From Acidovorax sp. 1608163 (GTDB lineage Bacteria; Pseudomonadota; Gammaproteobacteria; Burkholderiales; Burkholderiaceae_C), in NCBI RefSeq assembly GCF_003669015.1, contig NZ_CP033069.1:2056501-2120500 (forward strand): 64,000 bases of DNA, in the 5' to 3' direction. The position numbers and the translations under genes are program-made. The notes below the pieces were generated by a model that ran no database searches, was not told where the DNA came from, and was given only the letters and a program-made list of their open reading frames with translations. Positions 46,255 to 55,993 of the stretch are shown piece after piece; the stretch's first letter is position 1; every line of letters begins with the position of its first letter.

Positions 46255-47583
46255 ATGTTTGAGGCGTCCACCCCCGCAGCCACGCCGCGTGTGTGGGAAG
46301 TCGGCGCGCTGTGCCGCGCCATTGCTGATGCGCTGGAGGCGCGCTTCAACCCTGTCGCGGTGCGGGGCGAGATAACTGGCTTCTCGCGCGCATCCAGCGG
46401 GCATTGCTATTTCTCGATCAAGGACGCCGCGGGCCAGTTGCGTTGCGCCATGTTCCGCCGTGCGGCCGGGCTGCTTGACTTTTCTCCCAGAGATGGTGAA
46501 TTGGTCGAGGTGCGTGGCCGCCTGGGGGTCTACGAGGCCCGGGGCGACTTGCAGTTCATTGTGGAGAGCATGCAGCGCGCAGGGCAGGGCGCCCTGTTTG
46601 AGCAGTTCTTGCGCCTCAAGGCCCAGCTCGAATCCGAAGGCCTGTTCGACGCGCGGCGCAAGCGCCCCTTGCCGCTGCAGCCGCGCGGCATTGGCTTGGT
46701 CACCTCGCTGGGGGCGGCAGCCTTGCACGATGTGGTCACGGCGCTGCGCCGCCGGGTGCCGCACATCCCGGTGGCGTTGATCCCGGCGCAGGTGCAGGGC
46801 GCGGCGGCCCCCCAGTCCATGGTGGCTGCGCTGCGGCAGATGTACGCCTGGGCCGAGGGCGCTGGCGCGCCTTGGGGCCCCGAGCCAGGGAACGCTGTCC
46901 CTATCGACGTCATCCTGCTGGTGCGCGGTGGCGGGTCGATGGAAGACCTGTGGGCCTTCAATGATGAGCAACTGGCGCGCACCGTGGTGCAAAGCCCTGT
47001 GCCCCTGGTCAGCGGCGTGGGGCACGAGACCGACTTCACCATTGCCGACTTCTGCGCCGATTTGCGTGCGCCCACGCCCACGGCGGCGGCCGAGCTGGTG
47101 GCGCAGCCGCGCGAGGTGTGGCTGGGCGCGCTGGACCTGCTCGCCGACCGCCTAGACACCGCCGTGCAGCGCCAGCTGGACGCACGCCACCAGCGGCTGG
47201 ACCAAGCCGCGCAGCGGCTGGGGCGCCCGTCGGGCCTGGCCGCGCGCGAGCAACTGCGCTTGGCCCGCTGCGCACAGCGCATGCGCCATGGCATGCTATT
47301 GAATTTAGAGCGGCTAGCGCTTAAGCACAAAGCGCTAAAGGCCGATTTGCCTATCAAAGTGACCCGCCAGCTGGCGCAGCAGTCTGACCGGCTGGAGCGC
47401 GCTCGCATGCAGTTGGAGCTGCTGAACCCGCAACTGGTGCTGCAGCGCGGCTATGCCTTGCTGACCGACAGCGATGGCCACACCGTCACAGGTGTGGGCC
47501 AGGCCCGCCCGGGCGATGCGCTGCGGGCCACGCTGGCCGATGGGGTGCTGGACTTGACGGTGGGGCAGCCGCGCCTGTTGTGA
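46255..47583 (+). CDS. xseA: exodeoxyribonuclease VII large subunit
   Basis: 442 residues from the ATG at 46255. N-terminal OB fold (FNPVAVRGEITGFSRASSGHCYFSIKDAAGQLRCAMFR), then catalytic-domain motifs GIGLVTSLGAAALHDVVTALRRR, VDVILLVRGGGSMEDLWAFND, SGVGHETDFTIADFCADLRAPTP, and a coiled-coil C-terminus ending in PQLVLQRGYALLTD. A dispersed repeat forms codons 348 to 364. The small subunit xseB is not adjacent. Confidence 0.95.
   Translation: MFEASTPAATPRVWEVGALCRAIADALEARFNPVAVRGEITGFSRASSGHCYFSIKDAAGQLRCAMFRRAAGLLDFSPRDGELVEVRGRLGVYEARGDLQFIVESMQRAGQGALFEQFLRLKAQLESEGLFDARRKRPLPLQPRGIGLVTSLGAAALHDVVTALRRRVPHIPVALIPAQVQGAAAPQSMVAALRQMYAWAEGAGAPWGPEPGNAVPIDVILLVRGGGSMEDLWAFNDEQLARTVVQSPVPLVSGVGHETDFTIADFCADLRAPTPTAAAELVAQPREVWLGALDLLADRLDTAVQRQLDARHQRLDQAAQRLGRPSGLAAREQLRLARCAQRMRHGMLLNLERLALKHKALKADLPIKVTRQLAQQSDRLERARMQLELLNPQLVLQRGYALLTDSDGHTVTGVGQARPGDALRATLADGVLDLTVGQPRLL
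47295..47344. repeat. dispersed two-arm repeat, copy 8, inside xseA
   Basis: GCTATTGAATTTAGAGCGGC followed by TAGCGCTTAAGCACAAAGCG and CTAAAGGCC: the complete repeat consensus, read within the xseA coiled-coil region as LLNLERLALKHKALKA. The length keeps the frame. It is an intergenic repeat accommodated in a coding sequence. Confidence 0.8.
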
Positions 47584-47765
47584 GGGCTGTGGGCGCGCAG
47601 CGCTTGCGGCCATGCGGTGTTGCGATGTATCTCCACTTCTCTGCACAAGGCTATTGATCTTCCTACAATGCCACGTCGCGTCAAATTGCGCGCCAGGCGT
47701 GGGGCGGCTTGCCTGTCAAGCCGCCTCCCACCTTCCAGCATTGCAAACCACGAGGAAACACCACC

Positions 47766-48346
47766 ATGGAACATACCCTTCCCCCGCTGCCTTACGCCAT
47801 CGACGCCCTGGCCCCCCACTACAGCAAGGAAACGCTGGAGTTTCACCATGGCAAGCACCACAACGCCTATGTGGTGAACCTGAACAACCTGCAAAAGGGC
47901 ACTGAATTCGAGTCGCTGTCGCTCGAAGAGATCATCAAGAAGTCGTCCGGCGGCATCTACAACAACGCAGCCCAGATCTGGAACCACACCTTCTTCTGGA
48001 ACTGCATGGCCCGAACGGTGGCGGCGAACCCACAGGCGCCCTGGCCGACGCCATCAACGCCAAGTTCGGCTCCTACGCTGCTTTCAAGGAAGCCTTCGTC
48101 AAGAGCGCCGTGGGCAACTTTGGCTCCGGCTGGACCTGGCTGGTGAAGAAGGCCGACGGCAGCGTTGACATCGTCAACACCGGCGCCGCTGGCACGCCCC
48201 TGACCACCGCCGACAAGGCCCTGCTCACCGTGGACGTGTGGGAACACGCCTACTACATCGACTACCGCAACCTGCGTCCCAAGTTCGTGGAAACCTTCCT
48301 GGACAAGCTGGTCAACTGGAAGTTTGCCGAAGCTAACTTCGCTTGA
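47766..48346 (+). pseudogene. sodB: Fe/Mn superoxide dismutase with a one-base frameshift
   Basis: Residues 1-80 are a normal SodB start ([44 protein letters not shown]). At 48010-48012 the reading shifts: GCCCGAACGG should be GCCCCGAACGG to give APNGGGEP. The rest then continues in another frame to 48346 with [15 protein letters not shown] and the metal-ligand DVWEHAYYIDYRNLRP. All other residues are intact. A lost C in a C-run by sequencing is more likely than true inactivation of an oxidative-stress gene. Confidence 0.88.
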
Positions 48347-48377
48347 TTTCGCTTCATGCCTGGTTTCATCCGGGCAT

Positions 48378-48406
48378 AAAAAAACGGCCGCAAGGCCGTT
48401 TTTTTA
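48378..48406. terminator. bidirectional terminator after sodB
   Basis: AAAAAAACGGCC pairs with GGCCGTTTTTTT around GCAA. Serves the convergent sodB and DUF192 genes. Confidence 0.9.
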
Positions 48407-48465
48407 TGGGCAAAGCCTGCGCAGTCATGGGCTGGAGGCTTGTTGGCAGTTTGTAGATTGGCTGG

Positions 48466-48941
48466 TTATTTCTTGGTGCTGAACACTGCAGCGCTCACCA
48501 GCTTGCTGCCCGGCTTGATGCCTTTTTGGGCAAACCAGCCCTGGTTCATTTCCAGCACGTAGCGCACCGGCTTGGCCGAGCAGTGCGAGTCCTCGGTCTG
48601 TGGCTTCATGTCGGCCAGGTTCACGATGGTGCCGTCATCGGCCACAAAGGCCGCCGTCAGCGGCAACAGCGTGTTCTTCATCCAGAAGCACTGCGTGGCG
48701 GGCTGCTCAAAGACAAACAGCATGCCCTCGTGCGCTGGCATTTCCTTGCGGTGCATCAGGCCGGTTTGCCGCTCTTGCGGGGCTGCGGCCACCTGGGCAT
48801 CGATGCGGTGCATGCCTGCGGTGATTTCCACGCGCTGCAGATTCATCTGGGGCTGGTTCTGGGCGCTGGCTGGCAGCGCAGTAGCCAAGGTGATCAGGCC
48901 TGCGATCAGCAGCCGGGGGAAGAGAGCAAATGACTTGGCAT
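48466..48941 (-). CDS. DUF192 family secreted protein (start frame disrupted)
   Basis: The mature part is a DUF192 protein: RQTGLMHRKEMPAHEGMLFVF, CFWMKNTLLPLTAAFVADDG and YVLEMNQGWFAQKGIKPGSKL. The frame reaches only TTG at 48888; upstream it reads like a signal peptide (LLIAGLITLATALPASAQN) without an ATG. Adding one C to the C5 run at 48915-48919 would give ATG at 48941 and MPSHLLSSPRLLIAGLITLA. This is the same one-base C/G pattern as sodB. Function unknown; family members are often exported. Confidence 0.75.
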
Positions 48942-49232
48942 GGGGTCTTTGGATTCAGGCAGTTGGCGGGGGGAGGGCGCAAAGATGGCTCGTTGCGCAG
49001 CATGCTGGGCATTTTGATCCAAGTTGGGGTGGCTTCGATGAAACGGCTCGGCAACACACTGCGCTGGGCTTGGAGGCGGCTGCGCGCCACAGGTTCCGCA
49101 AGGCGACACAGGGCGCGCGTGGCCTGCCAAGGGGCGCTGGGAACGGGCCTAAAATGAAAAATGGGCCGCGCAGGTGGCACCCTCTCAATCCTTGGCTGAG
49201 CCCGACTCAGTCCTCACCGGAGACCTCCGTAC
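48942..49232. other. spacer upstream of icd
   Basis: 291 bp with no convincing gene on either strand. Short basic frames on both strands are not protein-like. The icd promoter is expected in 49130-49220; the bases just before icd (GGAGACCTCCGTAC) include its ribosome-binding site. Confidence 0.4.
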
Positions 49233-50492
<1,260 letters not shown>

Positions 50493-50547
50493 GGTGCAGG
50501 GCGGCTGGTTTGAACAGAGTCAGCCACCGCACAACAAGCGCCCCAGC

Positions 50548-50590
50548 AAAAAGCCTCCTGCAATCTGTGATTGCAGGAGGCTTTTGTCTT
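50548..50590 (+). terminator. intrinsic terminator after icd
   Basis: AAAAGCCTCCTGCAATC pairs with GATTGCAGGAGGCTTTT around TGT, followed by GTCTTTTT. A 17-bp stem. Confidence 0.93.
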
Positions 50591-50595
50591 TTTCG

Positions 50596-50741
50596 CCTGA
50601 TTAGCAACTTGCCAGATACCCCTGCATCCGTTCGGGCTGAGCCCGTCGAAGCCAGGGCTTGCCGCGTGCGTGCAAGGCTTCGACAGGCTCAGCCCGAACG
50701 GGTGGGGACGAGAAGGCGTCTGAGGCAAGTCGCTAATCAGG
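50596..50741. mobile_element. REPIN-cored MITE, copy 2 (146 bp)
   Basis: Near-identical to 12973-13120 over its whole length, including the inner REP pair TTCGGGCTGAGCCCGTCGAA / TTCGACAGGCTCAGCCCGAA. Outer ends CCTGATTAGCAACTTGCC and GGCAAGTCGCTAATCAGG. Flanks CTTTTTCG and CTTTTCG differ by one T, compatible with a short target duplication. It lies right beside dispersed-repeat copy 9. Confidence 0.85.
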
Positions 50742-50748
50742 CTTTTCG

Positions 50749-50796
50749 CCCTCTGGCGCTTGATAGATAAGCGCAAGCAGCTATTTTATTGATAGC
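50749..50796. repeat. dispersed two-arm repeat, copy 9
   Basis: CCCTCTGGCGCTTGATAGAT, AAGCGC, AGCAGCTATTTTATTGATAG. Its last bases start the heptamer array, as at copy 1. Confidence 0.75.
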
Positions 50797-50880
50797 AATC
50801 AGCAATCAGCAATCAGCAATCAGCAATCAGCAATCAGCAATCAGCAATCAGCAATCAGCAATCAGCAATCAGCAATCAGC
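50794..50880. repeat. heptamer tandem array (AGCAATC)
   Basis: Twelve perfect units of AGCAATC (50794-50877) plus AGC. It begins inside the last bases (TAGC) of dispersed-repeat copy 9. The minus-strand ATPase gene runs into it and uses a TGA from the first unit as its stop (50876-50878). Confidence 0.95.
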
Positions 50881-52327
50881 GGTCAGCCTGTGGCCCCGCT
50901 GTTAGCCCAATCCGCCGCGTAGCCACTGCCGCCGCCAGGTGCTCATCGTGCGTCACCAGCATCAGCGCGGCCCCGGTCTCCTGCGTGGCGCTCAGCAAAA
51001 TCTGGATGGCCTCTTGCTGCGTGATTGGGTCCAGGCGCGAGGTGGGCTCGTCGGCAAACAGCAGGGCGGGCTGCGCCACCAGCACGCGGGCCAGGGCAAT
51101 GCGCTGCAGCTCGCCGCCCGACACTTGCTCGGGCTTGCGCGCCAGCAGACTTTCGGGCACGCGCAGTTGCTCCAGCCGGCGCTGCACGGCCTTCCAGTCG
51201 CAGCGGTGCAGCCGGGCGGCATCGCGCAGTGACTGGGCCAGGCTGATGTGCGGTGCAAACGAGCCCACCGGGTCCTGGTACAGCTTTTGAAACGCATGGG
51301 GGCGCAGGCCTGCATTGCGGGCCACGCGGCCTGTGTCGGGCCGCAGCAGGCCCAGCAGCACATTGCCCAGCGTGCTCTTGCCTGTGCCGCTGGGGCCTTG
51401 CACGGCTACGCGCTCGCCGCTGTGGATCTGCAGGTCCATGGGGGCAAACAGCTGCTGCGCGCCATAGGCTTTGGAGATACCCTGGGCCTGCACCACGCTC
51501 TCGCCCACCTGCGGCGCGGCAAACGGCAGCCAGCGGGCCGGGTCGGCGTCCATCAACTGGCGGGTAAAGGGGTGCGCGGGCTGCGCCGCCACCTCGTCGA
51601 TGCGGCCTTGCTCTACCGCCTGCCCGTGCCGCAGCACGATGACCTGGCCGCCCAGCGCCTGCGCCACGGCCATGTCGTGCGTGATGGCCAGCAGGCAGCC
51701 GCCCGCCTGCAGCACGCCACGGAACAGCGCCACCGTGCGGTCACGCCAGTGGTTGTCCAGGCCCTTGGTGGGCTCGTCCACCATCAGCACCGGTGCGCCG
51801 CCTGCCAGGGTGATGGCGGCCACCGCCCGCTGCGCCATGCCGCCCGACAGTTGCCAGGGGTAGTGCCCTGTGGCCTGGCCCAGGCCAGCGCGGGCCAGCT
51901 CTTGCTGCGCGCGTTCAGCGGCGTCGGCAGGCGGCTGCGCGTGCAGCAGGGCATAGACCTCGGCCAGTTGCGGCGCCACGCGCTGAAAGGGGTTGAGGGC
52001 CACCGACGGCTCCTGCGGCAGCAGGGCCAGCTTGCGGCCCCACAGTGCGCGGCGGGCGCTGGCGTCTTCGGCACGCGTGGTCACGCCGTCGATGGTGATG
52101 GCGCCCGATGCCCGCAGTGCAGGCGGCAGGTTGCCCATGATGGCCTGGGCCAGCAGCGACTTGCCCGCGCCGCTTTCGCCCACCAGGCTCAGCGCCTCGC
52201 CAGCATGCAGCCGGAACGAAATGCCCTGCAGCAGGGCGCGGTCGCCCACATGGATGGCCAGGTTGTCCACCACCAGCAGGGCGGTGGTGGCATGGGTTGG
52301 TTGGGTTGCGTGGATTGCTTGGGTCAT
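50876..52327 (-). CDS. ABC transporter double ATP-binding protein (peptide/nickel type)
   Basis: 483 residues from the ATG at 52327, overlapping the permease stop by 4 bp. Two fused ATPase domains of the DppD-DppF type. Domain 1: Walker A GESGAGKS, LSGGMAQR signature, Walker B PVLMVDEPTKGLD. Domain 2: Walker A GPSGTGKS, VSGGELQR, LLFADEPTSRLD. The protein ends GLTAGPQADR with the stop supplied by the heptamer array at 50794-50880, so the original 3' end may be lost. Confidence 0.93.
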   Translation of the reverse strand: MTQAIHATQPTHATTALLVVDNLAIHVGDRALLQGISFRLHAGEALSLVGESGAGKSLLAQAIMGNLPPALRASGAITIDGVTTRAEDASARRALWGRKLALLPQEPSVALNPFQRVAPQLAEVYALLHAQPPADAAERAQQELARAGLGQATGHYPWQLSGGMAQRAVAAITLAGGAPVLMVDEPTKGLDNHWRDRTVALFRGVLQAGGCLLAITHDMAVAQALGGQVIVLRHGQAVEQGRIDEVAAQPAHPFTRQLMDADPARWLPFAAPQVGESVVQAQGISKAYGAQQLFAPMDLQIHSGERVAVQGPSGTGKSTLGNVLLGLLRPDTGRVARNAGLRPHAFQKLYQDPVGSFAPHISLAQSLRDAARLHRCDWKAVQRRLEQLRVPESLLARKPEQVSGGELQRIALARVLVAQPALLFADEPTSRLDPITQQEAIQILLSATQETGAALMLVTHDEHLAAAVATRRIGLTAGPQADR

Positions 52328-53202
52328 GCGGCCTCCCGCTCGGGTTGGATGAGCATCATGGCGGCCACCAGCCACAGCAGCACGGCAGTGGGGGCGGCAA
52401 TCAGCCAGGGCGCTTCTTCGTAATAAGGCATGGCCTCGGTGATCATCAGGCCTAGCTCGGCCGTAGGGGGCTGCGCCCCCACGCCCACAAAGCCCAGCGC
52501 GGCCAGCGCCAGCACCGCCTGCGCGGTGGTAAAGGCCAGCAGCGTGCCCAGCGTGGGCGCCAGCGCGGGCAGCAGGTGGCGGCGCAGGACGTAGGCCCGG
52601 CCAAAGCCCAGCAGGCGCGATGCCTGCACCGCATCGCCCGCCAGCACAGGCCGCGCCATGGCCCGGCACACGCGAAAGTATTCGACCCACAGCGCAGTGG
52701 CCATGCCCACATACAGCGCCCACAACTGGCCCGGGGCCAGCGCCGCAATCAGCAGCACCAGCAGCAGGCCAGGAATGGCCAGCACCGCATCGGCCAGCAT
52801 GAGCAGCACCCGCTCGGTGCGCCCACCGCGCCACGCGGCCAGCACGCCCAGCAGGGTGCCGGGCACGGCCGCACTCAAGGCCGCCAGCAGCGCCATGCCT
52901 AATGAGAGCTGCGTGGCATGCGCCAGCCGCTCCAGCCACGAGCGGCCCAGCACATCCGTGCCCAGCCAGTGCGCTGCGCCGGGCGTGGCCAGCTGGTTGC
53001 GCAGGTTCTGCTCAATGGGGCTGGCGCCCACCAGCCAGGGGCCCAGCAGCGCCCACAGGGCCAGCAGCCCAATCAGCACCAGGCCCGTGCGTTGCTGCCA
53101 CGAAGCAGCGGGTTTTGCTCTGCCCATGGAGGGCTGTGACAGTGGCGGTGTGGCCGCAGCCACCTCCGCAAGGGTGGTCGTCATTGTGTGCGGTGCGGTC
53201 AT
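52324..53202 (-). CDS. ABC transporter permease, DppC type
   Basis: 292 residues. N-terminal segment before the first helix is 35 residues; HWLGTDVLGRSWLERLAHAT is the OppC_N motif and the EAA loop is near RLLGFGRAYVLRRHLLPAL, which contacts the ATPase. Six helices. Overlaps both neighbours by 4 bp (ATGA), so the module is translationally coupled. Confidence 0.92.
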   Translation of the reverse strand: MTAPHTMTTTLAEVAAATPPLSQPSMGRAKPAASWQQRTGLVLIGLLALWALLGPWLVGASPIEQNLRNQLATPGAAHWLGTDVLGRSWLERLAHATQLSLGMALLAALSAAVPGTLLGVLAAWRGGRTERVLLMLADAVLAIPGLLLVLLIAALAPGQLWALYVGMATALWVEYFRVCRAMARPVLAGDAVQASRLLGFGRAYVLRRHLLPALAPTLGTLLAFTTAQAVLALAALGFVGVGAQPPTAELGLMITEAMPYYEEAPWLIAAPTAVLLWLVAAMMLIQPEREAA

Positions 53203-54166
53203 GCGGCCACCCCCCGTTGTTGGCGTGGGTCCAGCGCCACGCAGGCTGCATCGAGCAGCAGGTTGAACACCACAAACAGCAGCGCCATCGCCAGCGCCGC
53301 GCCTTGCACCACGGGGATGTCGCGCCCAAAGATGGCGTGCACAAGCGCATGGCCAATACCGGGCCAGGCAAACAGCGTCTCTACCACCAGCGCGCCTTCC
53401 ACCAAAAACAGCGTCTGCACGCCCAGGTAGGCCACCACGGGCACCGCGGCGGCGCGCAGGCCGTGGCGCAGCACGGCTTGCAGGTCGCTCAGCCCCTTGG
53501 TGCGGGCAAATTCAAATGCGGGCGATTGGGCCACCTCTTGCATGGCACTGCGCGTGACGCGGGCAAGGCCTGCACCCAGGCCCAGGCCCAGCGCCAGCGC
53601 AGGCAGCACCAGGCTGGCGCTGTCGTCGTCGCCCGCCACGGGCAAAAAGCCCCAGTGCACCGCCACCAGCAGCATCAGCAGCACCGACAGCAAAAACGGC
53701 GGCGTGCCACGCAGCACCACGGCCAGCGCCCAACTGGCGCGGTCGGCCACCCCCCGGGGCGCAGGCCTGCCCACAGGCCCAGGGGCACGCCCATGGCCAG
53801 GGCCACCGCCAGCGCTGCGGCAGACAGGCGCAGCGTGGCGCCCAGGTGGTGGGCCACCTCCACCCACACGGGGCGCTGGGTGATGAGCGACTGGCCCAGG
53901 TTCAGCGTGGCCATGTCGCTCCACCAGCCCAGCAGGCCTTGCAGGGCGCTCTGGTTCAGCCCCAGCTCGGCGCGCACGGCATCGGCCGCCGCGCCGCTGA
54001 CCAGGTCCAGCCCATAGCGGCTGGCGGCCACGCGCATGGCCAGGTCGCCCGGTAGTGCGCGCACCATGAAAAAGCACAGCGTGCCGATGATGAGCGCCAG
54101 CGCCACCACCTGCAGACCGCGCCGCCCCAGCATGTGCAGCCAGGGGTTGCGAAGGGAAAGATTCAT
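53199..54166 (-). pseudogene. ABC transporter permease, DppB type, with a one-base frameshift
   Basis: Starts at 54166 (MNLSLRNPWLHMLGRRGLQV) overlapping the binding-protein stop. The first part reads to LGLWAGLRPGG; the rest of the permease (ASWALAVVLRGTPPFLLSVL to DPRQQRGVAA) is in the next frame. Adding one G to the run at 53750-53755 (six C on the plus strand) restores RPGGVADRASW. Contains FARTKGLSDLQAVLRHGLR as the EAA loop. The intact pairing with 4-bp overlaps on both sides argues for a sequencing error. Confidence 0.85.
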
Positions 54167-55761
54167 GCGTTGCTCCAATGCATCTCAGTGAGCCGGTAGC
54201 TGCGCTCCAGCGGGTCCAGCGACACGCCTTGCAGGCGGCGGTTCACGGCCACGTGCTGGCGGTACCAGGCGATGGGGATGACGGGTAGTTCGTCTTGCAG
54301 CACCTGCGTGACGGTGGCGCGCAGCGCCTGCGCACGGCGCGCATCGGGCGTGCTGCGCATCAGCTCGGCCAGGGCCTGCACCACGGCATCGCTGTGCCAG
54401 CCCATGGCGCCCCAGTCGCCGCCTTGGGCAGAAAAATCGCCCGCCAGCGTGCCCGCCGGGTCGGGCACATTGGTGTAGTTGCGTGCAGCCAGGGCCAACT
54501 GCAGCGTGCCGTCGCGGTGGCCCATGGGGATGTCGCCCGAGTTGCCGATCTGCACCTTCACGGCAATGCCCGCCAGGCGCCACTGCTCTTGCAGCGCGGT
54601 GGCCACCAGGGGCAGTTCGGGCCGGTCTAAAAAGGTGCGTATCGCCAAGGTCAGCGGCTGCCCGTCCGGCCCGCGCAGGCCGTCGGTGTGGCGCTGCCAG
54701 CCCGCTTCGCGCAGCAGGCGCTGGGCAGCTTCGGGGTCGTGCCGCAGCGGGGGCAGGGCGGGGTGGTGCCAGTCGGCCAGCGTGGGGGGCAGCAGCTGCG
54801 TGGCGGCCAGGGCTTCGTCGCCCATCAGGGCCTGGGCAATGCCTGCACGGTCAATGCTCAGGCTCAGCGCCTGGCGCACGCGCACGTCTTGCAGGCCGGG
54901 CAGCGTGGCATTGAGCTTGACGATGACGGTGCGCGGCAGCGTGACCGATGTGATGCCCACCTTGGCATGGCGCTTGAGCCGCCGCAGGCTGGCCGGGTCC
55001 AGCCCATAGGCCAGGTGGGCCTGGCCGCCTTCCACCATCAGCGCCCGCGTTTCGGCGCGGCCAGCGGCCAGGTAGGCCACGCTGCGTATCGCAGGGGCGG
55101 GCGTGGAGGCGGGGCGGTCATAGTCGTCAAACGCCTCGGTCTCCACCTGCTGGGGCGGCACCAGCTTGGCGATGCGATAGGGGCCGCTGCCAATGATGCG
55201 CTGCACCTTGCCGTCTGCGCCATAGCTCTCGGGCGCCAGCACCAGCGTGCTGTAGTGCGCCAACTGGGCGGCCAGGGCGTTGTGCGGGCGGGCCAGGCGA
55301 ATGCGCAGTGCGCCATCCCCCTCGGCGGTGATGGCGGTGATGGGCGCGTTGCTGAGCAAGGCGGGCGCCTTTTGGGCGCGCTGCAGGCTTTGCACCACGG
55401 CCTGCGCGGTGACCCGGTTGCCGTTGTGAAAGCGCGCACCGGGCCGCAGCGTGAACTGCCAGGCCAGCCCATCGGCAGACACCTGCCAGCGCTCGGCCAG
55501 CGCGGGCTGCGGGCGGCCGTTGTCGCTGGCGCCCAGCAGGGTTTCGCACACCTGCAGGTTCAGCAGCATGAAGCCGCTGCTGGCGGGCGAGAGGCTGGTG
55601 AACTCCCACGGGCCCACGATTTGCAAGGTGGCAGGGGCTGCGCCGCCCTGGGCCAGCGCCCTGGGGGCCGCGCCTGCGGTGATGCAGGCGCTGGCCGTTT
55701 GCAGCGCGGCGCGGCGTGTGCAGCCCTGTGGTGGCGGGGCGGGCTTGAAGCCGTGTTTCAA
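54163..55761 (-). CDS. ABC transporter substrate-binding protein (family 5, peptide/nickel)
   Basis: 532 residues if read from the TTG at 55761, which has AGGAG 8 bases upstream; an ATG at 55812 is the alternative. Signal region QTASACITAGAAPRALAQG. SBP_bac_5 core: PALAERWQVSADGLAWQFTL, RPGARFHNGNRVTA, and KVQRIIGSGPYRIAKL. The neighbouring TonB receptor suggests the ligand is a metal chelate rather than a peptide. Confidence 0.88.
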   Translation of the reverse strand: MKHGFKPAPPPQGCTRRAALQTASACITAGAAPRALAQGGAAPATLQIVGPWEFTSLSPASSGFMLLNLQVCETLLGASDNGRPQPALAERWQVSADGLAWQFTLRPGARFHNGNRVTAQAVVQSLQRAQKAPALLSNAPITAITAEGDGALRIRLARPHNALAAQLAHYSTLVLAPESYGADGKVQRIIGSGPYRIAKLVPPQQVETEAFDDYDRPASTPAPAIRSVAYLAAGRAETRALMVEGGQAHLAYGLDPASLRRLKRHAKVGITSVTLPRTVIVKLNATLPGLQDVRVRQALSLSIDRAGIAQALMGDEALAATQLLPPTLADWHHPALPPLRHDPEAAQRLLREAGWQRHTDGLRGPDGQPLTLAIRTFLDRPELPLVATALQEQWRLAGIAVKVQIGNSGDIPMGHRDGTLQLALAARNYTNVPDPAGTLAGDFSAQGGDWGAMGWHSDAVVQALAELMRSTPDARRAQALRATVTQVLQDELPVIPIAWYRQHVAVNRRLQGVSLDPLERSYRLTEMHWSNA

Positions 55762-55807
55762 AAAAATCTCCTGGTTTGTGTTTGAGAGAGGTTGGGCGGC
55801 GTGCGAA

Positions 55808-55910
55808 GGCAACTTGCCTCTGCCCGCCCATTCCCTGCCCGTTCACGCTGAGCCTGTTGAAGGGCCTGCACGGCCTGTGCCCTGGCTTCGACAGGCTCAG
55901 CTCGAACGGT
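55808..55910. repeat. REPIN-cored element, copy 3 (decayed)
   Basis: GCAACTTGCCTCTGC resembles the outer end of copies 1 and 2. CCGTTCACGCTGAGCCTGTT and GCTTCGACAGGCTCAGCTCG are the inner REP pair with substitutions. The right outer end is lost. It lies between the TonB receptor and the binding protein. Confidence 0.65.
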
Positions 55911-55993
55911 GGCTCGGGCACGCATGGTTTCAACGGATGATGGAACGCTAGCGGGCATGGCGTGGCTGCACTGCTTGATGGCCAGAGCCAGCG

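Noticed and set aside
48930..49157. Basic 75-residue plus-strand frame before icd
   Set aside because: Overlaps the start of the DUF192 gene and is Arg-rich without structure; not supported.
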